Of a stretch of DNA of 64,000 bases, positions 47,859-63,170 are shown piece by piece. Positions within the stretch are counted from its first letter, which is position 1; each line of letters opens with the position of its first letter. Below the pieces are notes generated by a model. That model was not told the DNA's origin and made no database searches. It was given only the letters and a program-made list of their open reading frames with translations. A program made the position numbers and the translations under genes. This stretch comes from Nymphaea colorata (lineage: Eukaryota; Streptophyta; Magnoliopsida; Nymphaeales; Nymphaeaceae), in the NCBI RefSeq assembly GCF_008831285.2, contig NC_045141.1, forward strand, positions 8,111,353 to 8,175,352. The letters run 5' to 3'.

Positions 47859-48261
47859 GCATACCTTGACAGGCTTTACAGCAGCAAATGAGAAGGGCAA
47901 CGGTGGTATTGGGCATTTGGATGAGACGCTTTTCATTTGGATGAAGCATTGGTGAAGAAAGAGAAGAGAGAGAACCACAGGATGGCATGAAACGTGAAAT
48001 GGAAAAAACGAAATAACTACTACTTTTGCTCAAGCAGAGTCGAGCTTAAAAAAATCGAGTTCAATGAATTCAAACTCAGCTCGACTAAAAAAAGAATTGA
48101 AAAATGAGCTCGAGTTTGGCTCGTTCATTAAAATAGTTGGCTCAAACTCGATTTTGAGTCGAGGTTTAACGAGCCATGCTCAGCTCGTTGTTCACCTAAT
48201 ATAAACCGTGTTTGGTAATGCAAAGCTTGCATCCTCGCCCTCTCTCTCTCTCGGCCCTGAC

Positions 48262-48434
48262 CATGGCAGTGTCTTTTTTTTTTCCGGATCTCCTCGTCAT
48301 CACAAGCAAAGGGCATATTCTATGGCTGAGCTCTCTCTTTTCAATGGTGGGGGCTGTTTTTTTTTTTTCTACTGATCTCCTCTTCATCATCACAGACGAA
48401 GGGCATCTTTTGTGGGTGAGTTCTCTCTTTTCAT
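48262..48434. repeat. tandem duplication, 90-bp unit
   Basis: Two units of about 90 bp share a poly-T run, GATCTCCTC..CATCA, GGGCAT (48311 and 48401) and GAG(C/T)TCTCTCTTTTCA. A CT/CCCTC-rich stretch follows (48476-48540). Confidence 0.75.
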
Positions 48435-49199
48435 GTGTCTGCAGATATACTCGGAGATGGTCAGGCAAGTCATCTCCCCCCCTCTCCCTCTCCCTCCCTC
48501 TATCCCTCTCCCTCCCTCCCTCTCCTTCTCTTTCTCTCTGTCTGAAATCATCAATAGTGCCAATGGTTTTTATTTCTCTTTCTTGAAATCCTCAGGCTCA
48601 TCAAAAGTGTTGAAGTTCCCTGCACTTAGGAGTGTTAAAGGTAGTGCCTAAAGAGGGCTTGGAGCTCTCATCTCCTTCTACTGAGCTTCAACATATCTCT
48701 CTTTCTCTCTCTCTTTGCCTCTCTCAAAACGCTATTTCTGAAACCATTGCATTGCCAAAAGTTTATTTTCGTAGTGTTCTTTGGTGGAGAGAAAGGGCCA
48801 TGGACAGCCGATAGTTTCAATTGCTTTTTGAAAGATGTTGAGAATCATATCTTCTAGTTGGTTTAAGGTGGGGAGAAAGGGCCATGGCAGGAGATAGGTC
48901 CATAATGTGAGATCCGCGCAAGTGATCAGATGGGGGTGGCTCGATTTCTAGTCCATGGATTTCTCTCCACACAGATTTGAAATTTGTGGATTAGAGATCC
49001 ACAGTTTGTTTTGTCGTGGACCTTCTGAGTAGATCCAACCTTGGCCGAATCTCATCTCAATCATCATTTGTCAGGCTGAGAGCTATGAAACAAGTCCACT
49101 GTAGTTCAAAACTATCCAAAATCACCTACTTGATTGACAGGCATAGCTTTAGTAGCAGCTTTATCTACCTGAAGTCGTGTGGACCAGAAATTAATTAAC
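48435..49199. other. no gene recognised
   Basis: Starts with pyrimidine-rich low-complexity sequence (48476-48540, 48695-48730). No motif recognised after that. Confidence 0.4.
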
Positions 49200-50110
49200 A
49201 AATAGGAAGCAAGACCTTCCGACCCAACAGACCAATGAGACTATCCAATCCAATGGGCTTTGCGGGATGCTCATGCTGGACACCTGACTCAACTAGAGCT
49301 TGACTCGAGCAGTAGCTCATGCAGGAAAGTTCGACACCTCTCATGCTTGACTCCAATCCCGATGTTCTCACGAAGAGAAGAAAATGCTGCCCTCTGTCTT
49401 TGACCGCTTTACGAAACAGAAATCCCCCTAACGCGGCCCGGGCCTTCCACGAAGATTTGACTTGAATCTATGTCTTCAAAGCCTTTGTTTCGGAGGCCAA
49501 GCATTGGGAACCCCAATTTTGATCTTTGGAAAACAGGAGCTGTGGAGAGGTTCCAATGCAATGTCTGTTGTTTCAAGCTCTTCATTGAAGTTTCCATCGA
49601 TACTTCTTTCTCTGCCAAAAGGACCTTTCTCTGATTCAGGTCTCCGGTTGGGCACGTGGAATCCACTCACCATCTTTTTCCATTCGTGAAAGAGACCTGA
49701 AAACTGTTCGGTCATTTTCACTCGGTCCTCTCGTAGCCTTGTAGCATTGGAAAGAACTAGGTAAACTAGTGTTTCTTCGACCAGATCTAGGGCTGGATAC
49801 CAAAAATTGTATGTCATTAGTCCTTTTGAAAAGACAAAACAAAATAGCAATTCTTTAGGAATTCGGGCCGGCACGAGTGATCCTCGAGTCTGTGGTTACC
49901 TCCAAACGAAGGGGCTTGAGTTCCAGAAGTCTCATGTTCTATCTTTTTCTTTTGGCAAGGTGGTGCATGCTATCTGCTCGGGAAGCTGCTAGGCGATAGC
50001 TACAGGAAAGCCGGTCATCCAAGCTGCAAGGGAGGGATGATTTGATAAGGCCCTTCCACTAGTTCTCCGTACCAGCTTCTTCTACATATACCGCAGTTGT
50101 AGCACCTAAA
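49200..50110. other. compositionally distinct tract, possible organelle-derived insert
   Basis: Less AT-rich than its flanks, with both strands open over several hundred bases (for example minus 49874-49476, which has no motif I recognise). Its texture, with many balanced short words such as AAAGCCGGTCATCC and CGCGGCCCGGGCC and no introns or repeats, resembles plant mitochondrial DNA. I recognise no mitochondrial gene in it, so this is a guess from composition. Confidence 0.25.
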
Positions 50111-51336
50111 GTCTCCGAGATCCAAAGTAATCAAACACGGCCTGAGGTTTCTCTTTTGGATCTAATTTGAACTAAACTCCTTCTATTTTGAACAAAGTTT
50201 TGACAATGAAAATGTGACGCAATTCATGATTCATGGTAATTGGCTTCTGCACCTTTTTATAGTAATAACACAAATTTATTTGTGGAGTCTTTGTTGGGGT
50301 CTTCTTTTTGCTTATGATTTCAAACTAATACAATCTTATTGCAATTTATCTAAGGACTGTGCTTTTTAATTTAAACGGTAAAATGAAGGCATGAAGTAAA
50401 ATTCCTATTTTAAAAAGTGAAATGTTAGCTGTAGTCATAAAAAGTAATTTTGTGATAAGAGGATCGTATTAAAACAAAGAAATCAGCTTGGCTCCCCATA
50501 TCAGTGGATGTTAGATTGAAATCCGTATTTGATAGTTTTTACAAAAAACATGTTATTTAAAAAAATATGATGTGGTCCACTTTTAAAATTATATAAAAGG
50601 TAGGCCTGGAAATGAAATTTTTTTGGAATTTATTTAAAGCACCAAAAACGTTTTTTCTTTGAAAATGCTTTGCTTTAGTTTTTTGTCAAATGCAATAAAT
50701 GAACGTGTTTGACACATAATTACCGACAAACATTTGATCCAGAGAATATCTTTCAATAAATAGGCAACAGCAAAATTATTTAGGAGAAATTAAATGGTGT
50801 TTTCCAAATTCTCCCGTCCCTTTAAAGAATGTGATGGTCTTTTTACATCAGCAGATGTGGGTTGAATCGGCCATCCTGCCAATACGATGCAAGGACAATA
50901 ATTATCATGTTTCTTCTTTTTGTCATATTTAAAATTAATGAAATTAGTTTGAATTATTCTTTAATTCAAGAATTTTAAAAATAAGGTGACAGACCGATAC
51001 GTCCCATGTATTCAAAGGAACACCATCCATGTAAAACAATTAGATATTTCAACACATGGAGCATAGGTATGGTTACCTGTATCTACCTCTAGATACCCAT
51101 TTTTATTTGGATTTGGTATTTACTGAAGAAGTCAAAGTAACAATGAACCCAATAAATTGCGAGCATTATATTTGGCCTGGGGGAAGAATAACAGTCATAA
51201 AAATCCTGCTCTGGACAATACTGACAAAAGCACTAAGCTAAACTTTACCCAATATACAGATGTCATTGATAGTTTCCATATTGCACTTTCCATCCTTCAA
51301 GGCTATAGCAAAAGAAGAATGAAGACATTCTTACAT
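50111..51336. other. AT-rich region, no gene recognised
   Basis: No motif or frame of interest. The last coding block of the JmjC pseudogene on the minus strand ends near 51337, and I find no later exon. Confidence 0.4.
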
Positions 51337-54213
<2,877 letters not shown>

Positions 54214-54889
54214 CTAAATGAGTTGTTAAATATTAATGTTCAACCAAAAGCAAAAATTATAAGCTTGAAAGCAGATTCAACCACTACAAAATGATCAATA
54301 CCTCTTGGATTGTGAAGTATGTGCATCATGAAAACCTAAAAATGATAATCAACAGAACCAACTTCAACTGGATTTATCCAAATGTAGACCAAATAAAAAA
54401 AAAGTCACAAAATTCTATAGAAAAAAGTATAAAGCAGAGCTAATTCTAAGCTTTACTTTGACATTAAAAAATGAAAAACGAAAAACAAATAGGGGTCATC
54501 TTCTGTTCAACTTTCTTGTGCACAATAAATAAATAAAATCATGTAGTGGGAAGAAAATGACAATAATTTGAAACTTTAGCAAGCCAACCAACTTATTTTG
54601 TCTAAAAGCAAAAGGGCCATAAAAATATTTACAATGTCCATCTTGCTACTACTTGTAATAATCATGTCATTGACATATATAAAAGAAGAATGACTTACCT
54701 AAAAAAGCTATCTTAGCAAAATAGAGTTGTATCAGAATAACAAAGTTTAAAATTTATCTTAGCAAAATATAGTTGTATCAGAATAACAAGATTTTAAAAT
54801 TTAGAGATGTAACAAATAACTTAAATTTATTAAATCAAAACATAGGGGTTCACATTACACTACAAAATATTCCTCAAGTAAAGAATCTT
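54214..54889. other. intron of the JmjC pseudogene / flank of copia fragment
   Basis: AT-rich. The string ATCTTAGCAAAATA.AGTTGTATCAGAATAACAA occurs twice (54711 and 54756), a 45-bp-spaced direct duplication. No exon recognised. Confidence 0.5.
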
Positions 54890-55830
54890 ACCGTAGAATG
54901 TTTTGCCCGAAGAGGGAGATTCATATAAACTTCTACATTTAATTGTTATTAAAAAAGCAATTCTAACGTCAATTTGGTATATGTCCCAACCTTTAATAGA
55001 AATTTACAAGAACCCTAATTAATGTCATCTTAGCTGATGGAGAGAAGGCTTCTGAGTAGTCTATGACTCATCATATTATTAATTATTACCCAGGCAAGTT
55101 CATTCTAAGACTCATAGGATAAAATGAGATAGCAGTCAGGCATGTCCCATGCTGAGAAGAAAATGATTCATATGATGTAGTTAGCAAGCTGCCTATAGGT
55201 GTACTAGATCTTTTTTTAACTCAATGGTCTTTCCAGGTGGGCTGTTGACATCTTTACTAGCTTCTTGACTTCCTGTGTAATAGATAATGACCTAAGGGGA
55301 ATTAAGGTCAGTGGATTTTATTACAGATGGTTGTTTAGTTCAAGAGTATAACGACTAGGCATATCAGATTGTACAACATCTATCATCAGAATTCTCAGCT
55401 AAAGCATCTTCTTTGTAAAGAAATACATATTCATTGTCTTCTTTAGGAACATCATCATAAATTTTTCCCTTACCAAGAAAACTATCATTAAGAAACATAT
55501 AATTTGCTATTCTAGGGATAACAACAACTATATCTGTTTGATTTAGGTATACCCAAGTAAAACACAAGGATTTTCTAAACATCAAATAAAAATGCTCAAA
55601 GAGTTTGCATTATGTGCTTGTGTTTTACTTCTACAGGCCCATTTTGTTGACTACAACCACGTGTTTCTTGTGAACAACTTCTTCAATTTTAAGGTAATTT
55701 TCAAATTGACCTAAGATGAATTGTCCTCCAAAATAAGTTCTAAAAATTTTCAGATTTTTGTCAAACTGAGTTTTAGAAAGTTTTGTGAAAATATTTGAAG
55801 AAACAAAGAAAGTCATTTCATCCTACAACT
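54890..55830 (-). mobile_element. Ty1/copia retrotransposon pol fragment
   Basis: Minus-strand blocks occur in copia order. Integrase core: QFDKNLKIFRTYFGGQF (about 55765-55715), then HKKHVVVVNK and QNGPVEVKHKHIM (about 55670-55595). Hinge region: PRIANYMFLNDSFLGKG (about 55525-55470). Start of reverse transcriptase: DYSEAFSPSAKM (about 55062-55027) and WDIYQIDVRIAFLNN (about 54993-54948), then VEVYMNLP (about 54936-54913). Each is broken by stops or shifts. The rest of reverse transcriptase, RNase H, gag and LTRs were not found. The fragment sits beside the JmjC pseudogene on the same strand, probably in what was an upstream intron, and may separate its missing 5' exons. Confidence 0.75.
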
Positions 55831-58800
55831 TAGTGAAAGAAGAAAGTACTCACATGTTGTCACCATGACCTTGTTTAGTGGCATGAATTTTCCACTCAAA
55901 TTGAAGTCGACAGACAATACCTTTTCTTGTACTTGTTCACTAGGGAAAAATTCATGTTTTAACAGCAATTGAAAATACCTGTGATATTACTCGGATTATT
56001 CACAAGGAATATTCAAGCTCTCATAGATTGTCATCATTGAGGACAAACAAAAAAATAATAAAATAATGCTTCGAATTCAACGTTCAAAGAGTCACTTTTT
56101 CTTTTCTGAATTTTAGTTCCTTCAAATAATAAAATAATGTTGTTGTCATTTATGGGCTCATTAATAGTTTATAAAGCACTCCACATGTTTGGATTTTGGA
56201 AGGACTTAAGAATAGTTTGATAACAAAGTTTTTGCCAACACTTTAGAAGTTTAGATACTCGTGGGTCACTATCAACCAATTAGTAGTGTATATTTCCCCT
56301 ACATCTGAGCTTATACAACTAAGCAGGAAAAAAAAAGGTATACCACTTAATATGTGCAGATAAAACCCAATGGACGTTACAAAATTTATGCTAGTTGATT
56401 TATAACATCATAACTATGAGCTTCAAACATGTTATAGACTATTTGGAACATACTCTCCATGGGAGTGGTAAATGGGCAGCAAAACTGTTACAAGACAAGA
56501 TCAAATAGGCCCTCTTCAGCTGCACCATGGCTTTCATCCGAATTTGCTGCTATGCTCTCATAAAAGAGGATGGCTTTTCAGTTTTTGTAGTCCTGTTTCA
56601 ATGCCTCATTTTATATTTATGTTAATTCCTTTACCAATGCAAAAATAGTAATTTCTTTCTCATGACAAATTTGACCAGGCATCAGCAAAATTTGCCCATA
56701 AGTCCTAACTGACAATGCAAGATAATCAGAATTATATAAAAAAGTCTAAGCAATATTTGGAGCTAGGAGAAGATAGGAGAATAAAACCTAAAGAAACAGA
56801 TACTAAGAAGTAAATACTAAGAAGTACAATGGGCAGGCCCAACTATAATTAAACAGATAAAAGTATTTAGCAACCAACTTGAGAATAGATGACCATTGGC
56901 ATTGAAGGCCCAAGCTTGAGCATCTTAATAGCAAAAATACAAGGAAATAACATTTGAAAGGAAATAACTCCAGATTTTCATATTATGTAAATGTTATGGA
57001 TGATCAAGTTAGCATAATCCCATGAATTAAATAAAATCGTGATCCAGTTTATACATGTTTTTTATTTTTTATTTTTCCTCTTTCATTCAGGATCATTATA
57101 TGAATCTTTGAACTCCAAGTGAAAAATCTCATTTTATTTACATATTCCATTCACTTAATGTCATGAAGCAGCCGTAATGAAATATGATATGGAAAACTCA
57201 GGAAATGAGACAGAAAAATCAATTTCTTCTTTTTAGCTTATCAGATAGGAAATGCAGAAGGGAGTAAAACACATGGGAAAAAGTGTTATCTGAGTGCGAG
57301 TGCACTAAAATAAAACATTCACATTCACTTATTATTAAGAAACTTCATTTAAAGAGAAATATCCATCCCAATTCAACATTAGCCTGTCTTGTTAAACTAG
57401 TTAGAAGCTAGCATGAACATAAATCTAAGTATAATACATAAATGAACTTACCTGAGGCCAATCTCCAATTGAAATGTTTAAAAAAAAAACAAAAATAAAT
57501 TAAGAAGGAGAAAGTGCAGCACGGCACAGGGAAGTACTTGATCTGCAGAAAATCAATCAATTTTAGGTTGAAAGTGACTATAAGAGACAATAAAAGAAAA
57601 AACTTCAGATTGTAACAAGGGACTCACTGTTCATCTTTCAAAAGGGAGGAGCAAACACAAAACTCCCCATTGGCTCCTTCACATGTAAATTTCTGCATAC
57701 ATATTTCCTTATCCAACTTATCTCTAGAAGAATTCAATCCCAGGGGACCAGTCACACAATTGCTTATATTATCGTAGAAGTTGGGGAAGGCTCAAACTAA
57801 TAACGAAGCAACAAAATGAAATGCACAGGCACTTCATAAATGCAATGAAATAGTTTAGAACTTAACACACTACCTTGTCTATATACACAAAAGTATTCTT
57901 CTTGACTGTTATATATGTTGGCATATTTAACATCGGCTTACATATATAAGAGAGAGATTAAGTCGGGGCTTATACATGAGAGAGAGAGAGAGAGGGAGGG
58001 AGGGAGCGAAGGGCTTGAATATCCCTTGTGCATATCCTTCATCATTTTCTATACAGCCATTCGAGTTTCTCTTAGTCCAACATGAATCCATTTGGTTGTC
58101 GTTATGAAATTTATGTTTTTTCTTGTGAAGAACACATTTTAAATTGATTTTTCTTGATGTTTTGATCTAGTTCGAGATGCGTGAAAGTTTGAATTAAAAT
58201 TGAAATTTCTTCTTGCCTTCTTAGTTGTAGTTTAGTATAGTGGGGACGTGGTTTAGAGTAGTGCTCGTGGTTCAGAATGCCATGCTTGCTTGAGACCTAG
58301 TTAAAGTAGCTGTAGTTTGATTGTTAACTGTCGTGTTCTCTTCATTGAGCTTGTGATTCTATTTAAATACATGTATGTTAGTCGCCCATGTCCTGGCTAT
58401 ACCTAGGTATATAAGGATGCATGTGTACACTGGAGTTGGATAGTCATCTATATTTGCTGCTACTCCTTCTACATCGGTATCTTCACTTTGTTTTGTTTTT
58501 CACTTCAAGCCTCTTATTTATTGAAAAGGCTGGCCCCTTTCTCTTCTGAGTGCCTAGGACACTTGAATATGCTTTTTTTGTGGAGAAGACTGTACCTGTC
58601 TTCATAATTATTGATGGTGCAGTAGAACAAGGAGGCAAGGATTATCTATAAAGATTTGATCCCTGATTCTGCATGTATTGTATTTTCTCATTAAAATTGG
58701 TATCCAATTGAAGGGGGTTGTGAAGAAAGGGATTAGGGGCATTTTTATCACCTCTTCCTATGCATCAATGTATAGTGCCATTTTTGAAGTTGAAAGTTCA

Positions 58801-59630
58801 TCTACAAGCCAACATGAGCCATTAATCAGTATTTGTGTGACATGATGATGATATCATGCAGAAAACCATGCATCCATGCATGCATGGTGGTGAAGCAAAG
58901 GTGTGTGGAGGTCTGGCAAGACTTCGATTGTGTGATGATGTTGTCACCCCTTTCATGTCTTGTTTCAAGCATGCATGTCGAAGAGAATTTTTTATTAGGA
59001 TGTATTATTATTTTCTGCAAATAGTTGAACAATCAATAGGATTGACAATTCAATACCTTGTTTCAGCATTATCAGCATCTTGGACTGTTAGCAAATCTTG
59101 GACTCCAAGCGATTTGGCAATTTTGAAGATTGAGGTGCCCGATGTTTAACTGCATTTTGAGTACTATGTTGCAGACAGAAAAATATGGAAGGAGAGAACA
59201 AGCAGTGCATCACTCTGGTCATCCATCTGAAGTGATACATAGTCAACGAGCCTTCAAAGATGAAACATCGGTGGCTGCATTGGACTGTGGAGTTTTATGA
59301 TCCTCATTTGCAATTTAAAGTGTTTACATTTCAAATCAAGTGGAAAAAGATTTTTGACTTACTATTTTGTGCAATTCTTTGGTTTCTCTTTATGCTTGCT
59401 CATCCCTTTGATGGCCATTTATTCTTTAGTTCCTCAATTTGGTCAGCTTTCTTTTTCCTCTATTTTACTGACTTCTTAAGCAAGTCCATACAATATTGCC
59501 CATTATAGTGAATATTGAAAAGAGCTTGATCCCAAGGGGTCACACATCACTCTTTGGAGTATAAGATTGTAGTGCAACTTCTTCGAATTCAGATGGTCTC
59601 GTCCAAGCGTTTTCCCCATTCTCCGGCAAG
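55831..59630. other. gene-poor region, no gene recognised
   Basis: The 5' exons of the JmjC gene would be expected in this direction but none is recognisable. A weak exon-like frame lies at 57770-57620 on the minus strand (contains CEGANGEFCVCSSLLKDEQ), and a CCTCAG|GTAAGT donor-like site at about 57455-57446; I cannot assign either. 58861-58886 holds overlapping CATGCA (RY) motifs. Confidence 0.4.
57978..58008. repeat. (AG)n/(GGGA)n microsatellite
   Basis: An AG run passes into GGGA units. Confidence 0.85.
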
Positions 59631-60431
59631 ATGACGCCAGGTTTGGCCGGCGGAGTTGTCTTCACGATTTGGAGTGGCAATAGGGTTTGGGAAGATCAGG
59701 CGATCATCAAGTGGCAGAAGTGCGATGCTCATGTGCTGCTGCAGTGCCACGACATGGTTGAAGGTGAGTCACATTTTTTTCTTGGTGAGACACTTGCTCA
59801 AATGATCTTTGCATGTTGCTGAATTGCCTCGTGGCCTTGGAGTTGGATGAGGATTGACTATGCATCTTGTGTGTGCGAGTGATTGTCTATGTACATTCTT
59901 TTGTTGTTTAGATTTGGTTAGTTGCAGTTGTGTACTGAATTATGATCTTATGTTGCTTTTCAGGATTAGTAGATTATTTGGAAAACTTTAGATAGGGATT
60001 TGCATTTGAGTTTGTATAATTAAACTTGTTTAGGTATAAAGCTCAATTTGTGATGGCACATGTACTGGGTTCATCTTTTTTCTTTTTTCATTTTTTTATT
60101 GCAGATAGTTTACTCTTGGCATTCTTCATATATTTCTGCTATCTATTCTTGACATACTTTTAAAAATCAAAGTTATTCAACTGCTGTTTGCTGGACCTCT
60201 CAAGTACTGGTGCAGGAGAAGCAAAGTTGATGTGCTGGTTTCCAACTTAGCCACATCGAATGACGATGTTGTTTCTAGTTCTTTAGAGAGTGTTAGCTAT
60301 TGGGTTGAGGGCTTGCCATTTCTTCACTCATTGAGTGGTTACTGAAATTTTTTTTGGCAACTAGCCCCGCAAGGACACCTGTGAGGTTCTATGAGAGTAC
60401 ATTTGAAGATGTAAATTGCAAAGAGCTACCA
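59631..60431 (+). pseudogene. plant LacZ-like (GH2) beta-galactosidase pseudogene, first two exons
   Basis: Matches the N-terminus of the large plant GH2 beta-galactosidase (about 1,100 residues in intact genes), a glycoside hydrolase. Exon 1 (59631-59763) reads MTPGLAG..VF..WSGNRVWEDQAIIKWQKCDAH..CHDMVEG, with a GTGAGT donor. Exon 2 (about 60194-60431) reads LKYWCRRSKVDVLVSN, SYWVEGLPFLHSLSGY, then TGA where Trp is conserved; after a one-base shift it continues ARTPVRFYESTFEDVN. The acceptor AG before exon 2 has become TG (60192-60193). Later exons, including the catalytic domain, are not found. Start chosen at the ATG in frame with the conserved block. Nonsense codon, frameshift, lost acceptor and truncation make it non-functional. 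Confidence 0.8.
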
Positions 60432-62447
60432 GGATTGTCTTTTTCTCTCATATGCAAATCAGTGGAAGAGTTAGAAAGTTGAGCCACAGGGGCCACTGTC
60501 TTGTCATTTAGTAAAATATAAAATGTTGTTGCATGTAAGATTTTCCTTAAATAGAAGATGTGGTTTCTTCTTTTGAGGAAAAAAATGCTAGTTTTTATCT
60601 ATTATGAACAAGGCAGTAATTGTTGTACAATAATATTCAATAGCAATGTTATTTTGCGCTATTCTATTTTTCTAAAATCCAGTTGATTCTAAAACTTCAC
60701 ACCTTTTTCATTACCTTATATTGTTTTGTTTATATTTATAAAGCTGTTCTAAAAAGTTTGAAAACCTCATTCAGTTTATTTACCAGAATTTTTTAAAATG
60801 TGGTTTTAAATGACAACGTTTATCCTTATGTCTTTCAGAACATGCACAAACAAGGTGTTCTTGCTTTCAACATTCTGAAAATGGGAATCAAACACTTTCT
60901 ACATGCAATGAAGAACCATGGGAGGACTAGACCTGTTAAATTTAATGGGGGCCTCAAGAAAGAAGCCAACCGTCATGGCCGTGCCTTACAAAGACAACAT
61001 CATGAGAAAAAATCATAGATTTGAAAGGGAGAAGGAGGGCTTAAAGCATGTGATGGCACCAAAGAAGCAGGTTAAAGCCAAAAGAAGGAAAAGGTCTAGA
61101 TTTCAGTCTTCTTCGTTGCCTACGAATATTTGTATATGCTTGTCACCCACATCTCCTCTTCCCACCCTGATTTCAGGAAGCTGCACTTAAAGTCTCTTCT
61201 TTCAATACAGTAGAAACAGGTTTGATTGTTTTTTCCCTCTTCTTCTTCAAATTGGAAAAACATGTTGCTTGTCCTAAACAAAAGAAAGAGTTTCTGCTCA
61301 ATGTGAATATTCTTTTGATTAAATTCAATTTTCCCCAATGGAAGATGCTTTCTTTAGTTTTTGTGGCAACTTCAGAGGCATCAAACAGTTGGATGCGTGA
61401 AGCCCAAACTTCTTTTTTTTCTTCCTTTTGTTATTTTTTCTTCCACTTTAGGTTAAATAACTTTCTGTGAATGTCTTGTAAGGAACACATGCCTTCATGT
61501 CGACTCATCATCTTTCAACTTGAAGGTCTTGAAGTACAATGGCTCATCACTAATAGAATTAATGCGGCGATGGTAAAATGAAAAAGTGGGGAAGTCGGCC
61601 TCAGAGGAGTTCGACTTTTTTTTTTCTCTTCTCAATGTGGTAATCTCATACGCCGTTGGTCTCTGATCAGCCACAATAAATTAAGTAAAAAAAATACATT
61701 CGTTTATTATCTTGTTGCAACATTTCCTCCTCGTTACCAATACAAGATTATTGCAGTGAACATTTGATAAGAATAATATTTTGTGTATTGTTGGGTTACG
61801 TTTTCAAAATACATGACGTAAAAGTTAACATAACATAATGTCAACAATTAGACGTTAGACATGATTGCACATTGTGTTTTGAAACAATAATGTAAAGGTT
61901 TTGAAATACATTTTACAAGCACACAATGTTCCTCTTATCAAACACACTCCTATTCATTTTATTCTCTTAGCTATCTGTTGCCTAATGGGTCAATATCTGT
62001 GAAAACAACAACAGTAACAACCTGATTTGATATCCCAACTAAACTAGACCTGATTATTTCAGTCTCAACCAGTCTAGGTCCTATGTGTGTGTGTGTGTGC
62101 AACACAATGGTTCAACCAGTTGAAGATCGTGGCATAATGTCAAGTAAGTCTTTCATATATATGGGGAAGAAAAGGAGGACAAGGCATGCTTTGTTGGAAT
62201 AATATATCTGCCCACTGTCTTAATCATCCTGAAAAATAAAACGAGGAAAAAAATAAAGAAATAAAGTAAAGAAAAAAGAAAAGATCCCTAGGACTAAAGC
62301 ATCAATAAGTAAAATTTTCAAAATTGGCCACAGCAAGGTTCTATTCCATACAGCTCACACAAATTCGTTTTGGCCTTTTCCCACATGGTCATAGCTACAA
62401 ATAAGGCCTCCAGAGGAGGAAGAACACCATTAATCTCGACGTCGCCC
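60432..62447. other. no gene recognised
   Basis: A frame after an acceptor-like TCTTTCAG (60831-60838) reads a basic stretch (RTRPVKFNGGLKKEANRHG) to a stop at 61016-61018, with an overlapping second frame also basic. I cannot assign it. 61840-62300 is AT-rich and includes a (GT)n run (62084-62100). A TATA-like ACAAATAAGG lies at 62397-62406, about 45 bases before the subtilase start codon. Confidence 0.4.
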
Positions 62448-63170
62448 ATGGAAGAAACCAGGCTGCTCCTCTTCTTCCTGGTCTCTGCTTCTGTCCTTCT
62501 CCATGGGGCTTGAAGTAAAGTGCCAAAGGTAGGTATACTTGATATGATACTCCATAATTAGTAGTTAAAATTTATTGACCTCTTCTTAGTTGTTACTATC
62601 TGCTAATAACAAGAATTATATTGATAAAGTTCTTGTGATAAAAGACCATCCAATTAGATTTCATAGAATTGTTGGGCGTAATTGAGCATTTCGAAAACCA
62701 AATGAATTTTGAGTCCAGTTTTTCCATGAATTTAAGAGTTTACCGAGAATTAGATTGCTTTTTTTGTACGTTCTATTTTTCTTTTCCAAAGAAATTGTAG
62801 ACATTTTGGTATCCAACCTTTAGCTTATTGGGTGTATCTCCTAGCTAGGCACATGTTGTATACATGGGAAGTATGTTTAGTAGCAGCAACAAAGTTGAAG
62901 GAGAAAATTATGAGGAAGCAAACCACTTGAAGTTCTTGTCATCCGTTATTCCATGGCAAGAAAGTCGCTTGTATTTGTCTCATTAACTTGAGAAAGGAAT
63001 CACTTAATCCATGATTTTATTGTACAGTGAGGGCAGTGCGAGGGTGTCATTAATTCATATGTATAAGCACTGCCTAAGAGGATTTGCTACCACGCTCACA
63101 ACAAAAGAGGCGGACAAATTGTCCAGTAAATTATTTTCCTTGGTCCTCAGGAGATTTCCGGAATCTGTAA
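62448..63170 (+). pseudogene. subtilisin-like protease (plant SBT family) pseudogene, 5' part
   Basis: Subtilases are secreted serine proteases. Exon 1 (62448-62528) encodes a clear signal peptide, METRLLL-type start (MEETRLLLFFLVSASVLLHG), followed by A-stop-SKVPK, where TGA stands at a position usually Trp, and a GTAGGT donor. A second block after acceptor TTGTACAG (63020-63027) carries the inhibitor_I9 propeptide core, HMYKHCLRGFATTLTTKEADKLS, then RRFPESVTED. Exon 1 ends in phase 0, but the second block needs an extra base, so exon material between them is lost. The peptidase S8 domain with its Asp/His/Ser triad was not found before the window end. Family assignment rests on signal peptide plus propeptide. 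Confidence 0.65.

Larger units (their letters stand above)
47121..48203. mobile_element. non-autonomous TIR element with GAGCTGAG/GAGCTCGAG-rich ends
   Basis: The left end reads GGGTGAACGTGAGCTGAG (47125-47142). The right end, reverse-complemented, reads AGGTGAACAACGAGCTGAG (48197-48179). Both are followed inward by GAGCTCGAG/GGCTCG-rich sequence (47145-47260 and 48005-48180). The end sequence resembles a hAT-type inverted repeat family common in plants. The interior has no transposase; it holds a tandem GAGGGTTTCA-type array and an (AG)n run. The exact outer ends and target duplication are not resolved. Confidence 0.5.

Noticed and set aside
48196-48468. Lys/Arg-rich minus-strand frame with an internal protein repeat
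   Set aside because: The protein repeat is only the translation of the 90-bp tandem DNA duplication.
49857-49892. String resembling a cDNA-library adaptor (GAATTCGG...GGCACGAG, then CTCGAG)
   Set aside because: Five extra bases break the usual adaptor sequence and flanking sequence is continuous, so cloning contamination is not supported; probably chance.
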